DNA from: Channallabes apus
Taxonomy: Eukaryota > Chordata > Actinopteri > Siluriformes > Clariidae
NCBI GenBank assembly: GCA_030522415.1
Contig: CM060107.1
Coordinates: 21,798,071-21,862,070, forward strand
Direction: 5' to 3'
DNA length: 64,000 bases
Of this stretch, positions 57,828 through 64,000 are shown piece by piece. The notes beneath the pieces were generated by a model that worked only from the letters and a program-made list of their open reading frames with translations, was not told the DNA's origin and did not search any database. The position numbers were made by a program, and so were the translations under genes. Every line of letters begins with the position of its first letter. Positions within the stretch are counted from its first letter, which is position 1.

Positions 57828-58460
57828 TACAGTGAAACCTTGGATTGAGAGTAATTTGGTCTGCGGGCGTTTTGCAAGATGAATAAATAAATTTTAACTT
57901 GCGAGGTCTTGATATACGCGTACTGTAGTGCGTATATGTTCTGTCTGCCGCGCATTACATGATCACAACTTAGCCAATGGTTCTTGAAATGGATGATTCT
58001 GTTTAACGACAATGCAAAGTCACATTTCCGCTAAATTCCTTAAAAGGAATCAAAATCAAGTGTCATTAGAGATGTTCTTTATTAAAGTCACACAAAAAGA
58101 AGATTCCAGTAACCTGAAACTGTCAGAGGAGTGATTCCGTTAATGTGTGTGCATGTGTGTGTGTGTGTGCGTGCGTGCGTGTGTGTGTAAGTTGTCCTAC
58201 ACAGTCGACCCCCTGCTTCTGCTTCTTCCATCGTCTTACACCAGTCAAGATTCTTTTCAAATGTAAAGTGCAATTTAATTTGTTTTGCTTATACTTTATA
58301 TTTTGTATTAATCATTTTATATAAATATTTTTGGGTTGTGAAATGAATCATTTGAGTTTCCGTTATTTCTTATGGGGAAATTCACTTTGATATACAAGTG
58401 ATTTGTTATATAAGCACGCTTCCGGAACAAATTACACTCGCAATCCAAGATTTGACTGTA
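57828..58460. mobile_element. TA-flanked MITE, complete copy
   Basis: 57830-58458, TA both sides, inverted ends CAGTGAAACCTTGGATTGAG / CAGTCAAATCTTGGATTGCG. Interior has a TG/CG-rich microsatellite (58146-58188) and an interior block that recurs at 44160-44310 (TTTATTAAAGTC, TCCTACACA). Same family as 33461-34744. Confidence 0.82.
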
Positions 58461-58490
58461 CACTCTAAATGGGACACCAGTAAATTTTAT

Positions 58491-58564
58491 GGCACACACA
58501 CAGACACACACAGACACACACACACACAGACACACACACACACAGACACACACACACACACACA
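58491..58564. repeat. (CA)n/(GACA)n microsatellite
   Basis: CA repeats interrupted regularly by G. Confidence 0.95.
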
Positions 58565-58782
58565 GGCAATTAAAAACAGCCAGTCAAGCCACAAGCATGA
58601 CTTTAGGAGGTTGGAGGAAACGGAAACCTTGAAATAACTATGCAGATACAGTACATGGAGAACATGCATACAGTTGAACCTTCACAAAGCAACCTGAACA
58701 CAGCTACCTGCTGCACCACCATGCAGCCATAATACTAAATTACTTACGATATTCAACTTTTACTTTTTAACTTATGTCGTAC

Positions 58783-58904
58783 TTGAGTAGGCAGATGTGC
58801 AGTTGTAATTTCCTACTGTTTTATTATCTCCAGCAACTGCAAACACTCTGAATGTGTACTGCACTCCAGGAGTCAGATCAGTTATGTTAATCATGGTGCT
58901 TTCA
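58783..58904 (-). pseudogene. 3' part of an FN3 exon interrupted by an L2 LINE
   Basis: From the donor (GTACGA, at 58782) back to 58904 the minus strand is nearly the same as the 57083 exon: 'INITDLTPGVQYTFRVFAVA' and 'CTSAYS' are open with no stop. At 58904 the exon stops and an L2 insertion begins. It resumes at 63987 with the same bases (GCTTTCA, then GCAGTGT) and runs out of the window at 64000. The LINE is opposite in orientation to the gene. With a 5-kb insertion in its coding sequence this exon cannot be used normally; skipping it would keep the frame because the array is phase 1-1. Confidence 0.85.
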
Positions 58905-58925
58905 CTTCAGTTATGTTAATCATGG

Positions 58926-59238
58926 ACGTCACTTCCTCCGTACGAGGACACTGAGAAGCTGCTTTTTTCCGAGCTCCACCATACTGACCAACTTTTAAAC
59001 TTTTTCGTCCCCTTACGAAGAGTGTACATAAAACGGATAAGTATCTTATAATATATTTACTCGAAACGCGTGTTATATCGTTAAGTTTTAATTGTTTTGC
59101 AGCACACCGCTTTTAGCCGGCATTAGCATCGCTAATTAGCATTAGCATCGCTAGCCCGGCTATCACGTTTGTTTGTTTGTTTGTTTCTAAAGTTTGTTTT
59201 CGCTTCCTCACACCGATTATTTTCCGTGTTTAGACACC
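58926..59238 (+). promoter_or_regulatory. L2 5' UTR / presumed internal promoter
   Basis: CpG-containing start (ACGTCACTTCCTCCG, an ETS-like CACTTCC), then a duplicated TTAGCATCGCTA motif and four TTTG units before the ORF1 ATG. LINEs of this type start transcription at their first base, so this must act as promoter; core elements not identified. Confidence 0.5.
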
Positions 59239-60159
59239 ATGTCGGTTGTGATTCTGCCTCTGAGTGCAGGTGAGGAGACATTAGAGCTGCACTCGGTGGA
59301 TTTGGAGCTGGAGGCCGTGGAGAAGCTGATCCGTGAGCTACAGGTGAAGCTGGCCCGGTTACAGCAGCGGAAAGCCACGTTGGAATCGACGCAGACCGAC
59401 ACTCACCTGTCCCAGGTAAATTCTCGGCATGAGAATTCTCCTACAACCTCAACCCCGCGTGTTTCTCTGCCCAGGTCCAACACACCAAGGACGCATCCCG
59501 CCCAGTGTTCCTACACCCCGGCGCCGGGACATCACGGACCCTGGATACAGCAGCAGCGGAAGAAGCACGCCAAGCCCCGGGCGAGGACCTCTCCCCCTCC
59601 ACCACCACCCGTCTTCGACATCTCGACCCAAAACCGCTTCGCTCCTCTCCGCGAGATGGCACACGACGTCCTGGTCATCGGAGACTCCATCGTTCGTCAC
59701 GTGCGTGCTACCACGGCTAAAGGTAAGGTGCACACACGCTGTTTACCTGGTGCACGTGTTCTTGATGTTGCTGCACAGGTGCCTGCTGCCCTGAGGAGGA
59801 ACATTGGAGCTGTGGTTCTTCATGCCGGCACGAACGACACCAGGCTGAGGCAGACGGAGATCCTAAAGAAGGACTTCAGGAGCCTGGTCGAGAAGGTCCG
59901 CAGCACATCACCCACGACAATGATCATCGTATCTGGACCGCTTCCCACATTTCAGCGAGGAATCGAGAAGTTCAGTAGATTATTTGCTTTTAATGAATGG
60001 TTACAATCTTGGTGTCAACAACAGAAATTACGCTTTGTTGATAACTGGAATGTTTTCTGGGAGCGTCCTAGGCTCTATCACACCGATGGCCTACACCCTA
60101 GCAGAGCTGGAGCAGCGGTCCTCTCTGACAACATCTCCAGAACACTACGAACCATCTGA
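59239..60159 (+). CDS. L2 LINE ORF1 protein: coiled coil plus SGNH esterase domain
   Basis: 306 codons from the ATG at 59239 (context CACCATG, preferred over an in-frame ATG at 59194). Residues about 10-50 are Leu/Glu-rich with heptad spacing (coiled coil, 'ELEAVEKLIRELQVKLARLQ'). A Pro/Ser/Arg-rich linker follows. From about residue 145 there is an SGNH/GDSL hydrolase: block I 'VIGDSI' with Ser at about 150, block III 'HAGTND' with Asn at about 199, block V 'DGLHPS' with Asp 283 and His 286. Esterase domains are known in ORF1 of CR1/L2-type LINEs; their role in retrotransposition (RNA chaperone or membrane/lipid contact) is unsettled. All four catalytic positions are present, so the enzyme may be active. 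Lies 96 bp before ORF2. Confidence 0.93.
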   Translation: MSVVILPLSAGEETLELHSVDLELEAVEKLIRELQVKLARLQQRKATLESTQTDTHLSQVNSRHENSPTTSTPRVSLPRSNTPRTHPAQCSYTPAPGHHGPWIQQQRKKHAKPRARTSPPPPPPVFDISTQNRFAPLREMAHDVLVIGDSIVRHVRATTAKGKVHTRCLPGARVLDVAAQVPAALRRNIGAVVLHAGTNDTRLRQTEILKKDFRSLVEKVRSTSPTTMIIVSGPLPTFQRGIEKFSRLFAFNEWLQSWCQQQKLRFVDNWNVFWERPRLYHTDGLHPSRAGAAVLSDNISRTLRTI

Positions 60160-60255
60160 CTGGCGGTAAGTCATACTGTAGATTCCAAACATATTAGCCA
60201 CATCACAACTCACCGTAGTGATAGACGCACACACATAGCTTGTCCTATAGAAACT

Positions 60256-63216
60256 GTGTCTGTTCCCCGAATACTGAGAAAAAAGAATAAATTTGTTAAA
60301 TTTGCCCGAAACAATCTGATAACCATAAAACCAGAAAAAGGCAAAATAAGTAGTCAAAATCCACCTCTAAAGTTTGGACTACTCAACATTAGATCCCTTG
60401 CGCCTAAAGCACTTATTGTTAATGAAATTATCTCAGATTATTGCCTTGACGCACTCTGTCTCACTGAAACCTGGCTTAAACCAAATGAATATTTTGGTCT
60501 GAATGAGTCTACTCCGTCAGGATATTTCTATAAGCACGAGCCCCGTCTAATTGGTCGCGGCGGTGGTGTCGCCACTATCTACAATGATGTACTCACTGTT
60601 ACCCAGAAAATAAGGCCCAGGTTTAATTCATTTGAAGTGCTTATCATTAATGTTGCACTAAATGAAATACGTAATAAACCCTTGCTATATTTTACCTTGG
60701 CCACCGTGTACAGACCCCCGGGGCCATATGGCGATTTTCTTAAAGAATTTGGACATCTGCTATCAGACCTATTGGTTAACTCTGACAAAGTATTGATAGT
60801 AGGAGACTTTAACATTCATGTAGATGATGCTAACGACGCTTTAGCACTCACATTTATGGATTTACTAAATTCCTTTGGGGTTAAGCAAAATATAATTGGA
60901 GCAACTCACCGCTTTAATCATACGCTAGATTTAATTATATCCCATGGTATAGATGTCTCTAATATAGAGATCATACCTCAAAGTGATGATATCACAGATC
61001 ATCACCTCCTGACATATACTCTACCCATAGAACAAATTAACTGTGTCTCCCCACGCTATCAATCTGTTAGAAATATGAATCCCACCACTAAAGACAGATT
61101 CACAAGTAATCTGCCGGATCTGTCCCAATTTCTTATTAGACCCCTAAATGCAGATGATCTAGATGAAGTGACTAGCAGCATGGGCACTATTTTTACCAGT
61201 ACATTAGACACTGTTGCTCCCATCAGATTAAAAAAAGTCAGAGATAAAACATTGGCACCGTGGTACAACAGTCATACTCGCGCCCTAAAGAGAGCAACCC
61301 GTAACCTCGAGCGAAAATGGAGGAAAACTAAATTAGAAGTTTTTCGAATTGCGTATAAAGACAGTATGTGCAGCTATAGACAGGCTCTAAAAACTGCTAG
61401 GACCGAGCATCTTAGCCAACTGATAGCAAGAAACCAAAACAATCCCAGGTTCTTATTTAGTACAGTGGCTCGCTTAACAAAACCTAAGATGCCCGCAGAG
61501 AGTATCCCATCACAGTTTAGAAGTGAAGACTTTATGGACTTCTTTAATGAAAAAATCAATAATATCAGGAAGAAAATAATGGAGGTTCAACCTCTAATAG
61601 TATCTCACGATCCAGTTCAGCCTATAGCTTCACATTTAGATTTTCACTGCTTTACAGGTATAGGACAGGAAGAGCTGTATAAACTCATCACCTCGGCTAA
61701 ATCAACAACGTGCCTGTTAGACCCAATCCCAACCAGATTTTTAAAAGAAGTGATGCTTACGGTTGGAGAGCCACTCCTAAACATTATTAATTCTTCATTA
61801 CATCTAGGTCACGTCCCTAAACCTTTCAAGTTAGCAGTTATTAAGCCGCTTCTTAAAAAATCTAATTTGGACGCGAATGAAATAAAAAATTACAGACCGA
61901 TCTCAAACCTCCCGTTCATATCAAAAATACTAGAAAAAGTAGTATCAGCTCAAATTTGCACATTCTTGCAGGATAACAACATCCTTGAAGAATTTCAGTC
62001 AGGTTTCAGGCCCCATCATAGCACAGAAACTGCACTAGTTAAGATTACAAATGACTTGTTTTTAGCTTCAGACCAAGGCTGCATCTCATTGCTAGTCCTG
62101 CTCGATCTTAGTGCTGCATTCGACACTATAGATCATAATATTCTCATAGATCGCTTACAAAATTATATAGGCATTCAGGGACAGGCACTAAAATGGTTTA
62201 GATCTTACCTGTCTGATCGCTACCATTTTGTAGATCTAAATGGAGAACCGTCTGGTATAATGCCAGTGAAATATGGGGTCCCACAAGGGTCAGTTTTAGG
62301 ACCTCTGTTGTTCTCAATATACATGCTTCCCTTGGGTAACATCATTAGAAGACATGGGATTAGTTTCCATTGTTATGCTGATGATACCCAATTATATATC
62401 TCAACTAAACCAGACGAAATACCTAAGTTGTCTAGATTAACTGAGTGTGTCCAGGACATAAAAGATTGGATGACCAATAACTTTCTTTTACTAAATTCAG
62501 ATAAGACAGAGATATTACTTATTGGCCCAAAAACCAGCACACAACAGCTTTCACAATTCAGCTTGCGCTTAGAAGGATGTACTGTTATTACCAGCTCAGC
62601 AGTAAAAGATCTGGGAGTAATATTAGACAGTAACTTGTCTTTTGAAAATCACATTTCAAATATCACAAAAACAGCCTTTTTCCATCTTCGAAATATTGCT
62701 AAACTTAGGAACATCTTATCCGTATCTGATGCAGAAAAACTAGTTCATGCATTCATGACCTCCAGACTGGACTATTGTAATGCATTACTAGGTGGTTGTC
62801 CTGCATCCTCAATAAACAAGCTTCAGTTAATCCAAAATGCAGCTGCCAGGGTTCTCACTAGATCCAGAAAATATGATCATATAACCCCAATATTATCATC
62901 CCTGCACTGGCTACCTGTTCAGTTTAGAATAAATTACAAAATAGTATTACTTACATACAAGGCCTTAAATGGTTTAGCTCCCACATACCTAACCAGTCTT
63001 CTGATACGCTACAATCCACCACGCGCCTTAAGATCACAAAACTCCGGACTTCTGGTAGTTCCCAGAATTTCTAAATCTACAAAAGGGGGTAGGGCTTTTT
63101 CATATTTAGCTCCAAAGCTTTGGAATAGCCTTCCAGACAGTGTTCGGGGAGCAGACACGGTTTCTCAGTTCAAAAGTAGACTCAAGACGCATCTTTTTAA
63201 TCTGGCATACACATAA
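60256..63216 (+). CDS. L2 LINE ORF2: AP endonuclease and reverse transcriptase
   Basis: 986 codons, no stop. N-terminal APE-type endonuclease (about 38-255): 'FGLLNIRSL', 'LTETWL' (catalytic Glu 71), 'ATVYRPPG', 'VGDFNIHV' (Asp/Asn 184-186), '[12 protein letters not shown]', 'DITDHHLL' (Asp-His). Reverse transcriptase (about 530-760): '[19 protein letters not shown]', '[15 protein letters not shown]', motif A '[12 protein letters not shown]' (Asp 623), '[11 protein letters not shown]' (from 676), catalytic 'YADD' (707-710). The C-terminal region to 986 is typical of L2/CR1/Rex families, with '[10 protein letters not shown]' and '[10 protein letters not shown]'. Nicks target DNA and copies LINE RNA onto it; it could also mobilise SINEs that share its 3' end. 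The copy at 47233-48579 is a truncated sibling. Confidence 0.96.
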   Translation: MSVPRILRKKNKFVKFARNNLITIKPEKGKISSQNPPLKFGLLNIRSLAPKALIVNEIISDYCLDALCLTETWLKPNEYFGLNESTPSGYFYKHEPRLIGRGGGVATIYNDVLTVTQKIRPRFNSFEVLIINVALNEIRNKPLLYFTLATVYRPPGPYGDFLKEFGHLLSDLLVNSDKVLIVGDFNIHVDDANDALALTFMDLLNSFGVKQNIIGATHRFNHTLDLIISHGIDVSNIEIIPQSDDITDHHLLTYTLPIEQINCVSPRYQSVRNMNPTTKDRFTSNLPDLSQFLIRPLNADDLDEVTSSMGTIFTSTLDTVAPIRLKKVRDKTLAPWYNSHTRALKRATRNLERKWRKTKLEVFRIAYKDSMCSYRQALKTARTEHLSQLIARNQNNPRFLFSTVARLTKPKMPAESIPSQFRSEDFMDFFNEKINNIRKKIMEVQPLIVSHDPVQPIASHLDFHCFTGIGQEELYKLITSAKSTTCLLDPIPTRFLKEVMLTVGEPLLNIINSSLHLGHVPKPFKLAVIKPLLKKSNLDANEIKNYRPISNLPFISKILEKVVSAQICTFLQDNNILEEFQSGFRPHHSTETALVKITNDLFLASDQGCISLLVLLDLSAAFDTIDHNILIDRLQNYIGIQGQALKWFRSYLSDRYHFVDLNGEPSGIMPVKYGVPQGSVLGPLLFSIYMLPLGNIIRRHGISFHCYADDTQLYISTKPDEIPKLSRLTECVQDIKDWMTNNFLLLNSDKTEILLIGPKTSTQQLSQFSLRLEGCTVITSSAVKDLGVILDSNLSFENHISNITKTAFFHLRNIAKLRNILSVSDAEKLVHAFMTSRLDYCNALLGGCPASSINKLQLIQNAAARVLTRSRKYDHITPILSSLHWLPVQFRINYKIVLLTYKALNGLAPTYLTSLLIRYNPPRALRSQNSGLLVVPRISKSTKGGRAFSYLAPKLWNSLPDSVRGADTVSQFKSRLKTHLFNLAYT

Positions 63217-63986
63217 CTCATCCCAGTACTCATACTCCAGTACACCTATACCGAATGGCAACTACGCTAATTCTCCCCATCTGTTCTGTATTTCTCTACC
63301 CATCCCGAGGCATCGGGAGATTTTGCCAGCTTCAGTAGACAAAGGCCGACCCTGCGAGGTTCCTGAGGCATCCAGAGAAGGACCAGCTCCAACTGGATTC
63401 AGCTTTATGATGGTTGGAGCTACACATGCTGCTCCTGTGCTTCCAGTGATCCAGACCTCATCTGCCCTCTGCACCTACTGACTCGTCCCTATGCTGAACT
63501 GGTCTTCATGACAATTTAAATAATTTCTGTCATATTGAATTTTCACCTGCACAACACACAAGATGTTATATCATTTCTATCTGTTATCGCCCAAATGAGG
63601 ATGGGTTCCCTGTTGAGTCTGGTTCCTCTCAAGGTTTCTTCCTAATGCCATCTCAGGGAGTTTTTCCTTGCCACCGTCGCCGTCACCCTTGGCTTGCTCA
63701 TCAGAGACATTTCATTCATTCATCTCATTATTATCTGCACATTTTTCTCACACATCCACACTTCCAATTATTTTCTTTTCTATAATTATTATTATTATTT
63801 GTTTTTATTTATTTATTTTCTATTATAATTTTATTTATTTATTTATTACTTTATATATAATTATTCTATATATATATAAAATGTTTTTTTTTTTTTTTTT
63901 AAATTTCTTAAATTTTTGTGAAGCTGCTTTGAGACAATGACCATTGTTAAAAGCGCTATATAAATAAAATTGAATTGAATTGAATT
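63217..63986 (+). other. L2 3' UTR with (TTGAA)n end
   Basis: Ends AAAGCGCTATATAAATAAAA then TTGAATTGAATTGAATTG. The last 70 bp, recurring at 40378-40460 and 48510-48579, are the presumed recognition structure for the element's reverse transcriptase. It contains a low-complexity T/AT block (63770-63910) absent from the 48-kb copy. Confidence 0.9.
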
Positions 63987-64000
63987 GCTTTCAGCAGTGT

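Larger units (their letters stand above)
58926..63986 (+). mobile_element. Full-length L2-clade LINE with two intact ORFs
   Basis: The element has a 5' UTR (58926-59238), ORF1 with esterase domain, a 96-bp gap, ORF2 with endonuclease and reverse transcriptase, a 3' UTR and a (TTGAA)n end. The target duplication is GCTTTCA (58898-58904 and 63987-63993). Between the left duplication and the LINE sit 21 extra bases (58905-58925) copied from the neighbouring exon. Both ORFs are uninterrupted, which suggests recent insertion and possible autonomy. Confidence 0.95.

Noticed and set aside
1..64000. CRISPR arrays, operons, bacterial promoters or phage genes
   Set aside because: The window is eukaryotic: SINEs, LINEs, microsatellites and spliced exons; no regularly spaced repeats of CRISPR type.

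Overview
The window is vertebrate nuclear DNA, almost certainly from a ray-finned fish. The evidence is the repeat complement: V-SINEs of the DANA/Mermaid type with their (TG)n tract, Tc1-like transposons with TA target duplications, an L2-clade LINE whose ORF1 carries an SGNH esterase domain, hAT and Harbinger-like MITEs, and Ty3/gypsy, BEL/Pao and L1-like remnants. The DNA is AT-rich, has long dinucleotide microsatellites, and its only host coding sequence is short exons with GT/AG borders. The exact species cannot be read from the sequence; abundant Mermaid-type SINEs and Tc1 elements would suit a catfish or other otophysan.

Host genes. All supportable host exons lie on the minus strand. 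Three complete fibronectin type III (FN3) exons (42646-42906, 57083-57343, 57431-57691) are each exactly 261 bp and phase 1-1. A fourth (from 58783) is split by a LINE, and a fifth (about 47110-47215) is a decayed remnant. Their style, one N-glycosylation-rich FN3 module per exon, resembles the ectodomain of R3 receptor-type tyrosine phosphatases (PTPRJ/PTPRH/PTPRB-like). No phosphatase exon was found, so this is a family-level inference. Separately, a CpG-rich promoter-like segment precedes a 23-codon exon encoding a signal peptide (20758-20826, minus). A 34-bp exon at 5042-5075 (minus) has phases that would join this signal peptide directly to a phase-1 FN3 exon. I infer a second, tandem gene of the same kind that starts here and continues past the left edge.

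Layout. 1-3.5 kb: degenerate Ty3/gypsy element, minus strand, cut by the window edge. 4-20 kb: AT-rich, apparently intronic, with scattered SINEs, MITEs and microsatellites. 20.7-21.2 kb: promoter and first exon. 21-30 kb: AT-rich DNA, Tc1 fragments, TA repeats and a hAT MITE with a perfect 8-bp duplication. 30-39 kb: a dense nest of mobile elements (5S rRNA fragment, deleted gypsy element, deleted L1, nested SINEs in a MITE, a second hAT MITE, Harbinger-like element with a SINE inside, BEL/Pao fragment). 39-47 kb: Tc1 remnants, one FN3 exon, LTR-like segments and a near-complete dead Tc1. 47-49 kb: decayed FN3 exon and truncated L2. 48.9-53.8 kb: a segment bounded by long inverted repeats. 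54-56.5 kb: two unfamiliar tandem-repeat regions. 57-64 kb: FN3 exons and a full-length L2 with both ORFs open, inserted into an FN3 exon.

The proteins encoded intact here are those of the L2 element. Everything else mobile is broken or non-autonomous. The host exons appear to belong to a cell-surface receptor family whose exons have been duplicated locally and repeatedly hit by transposons.
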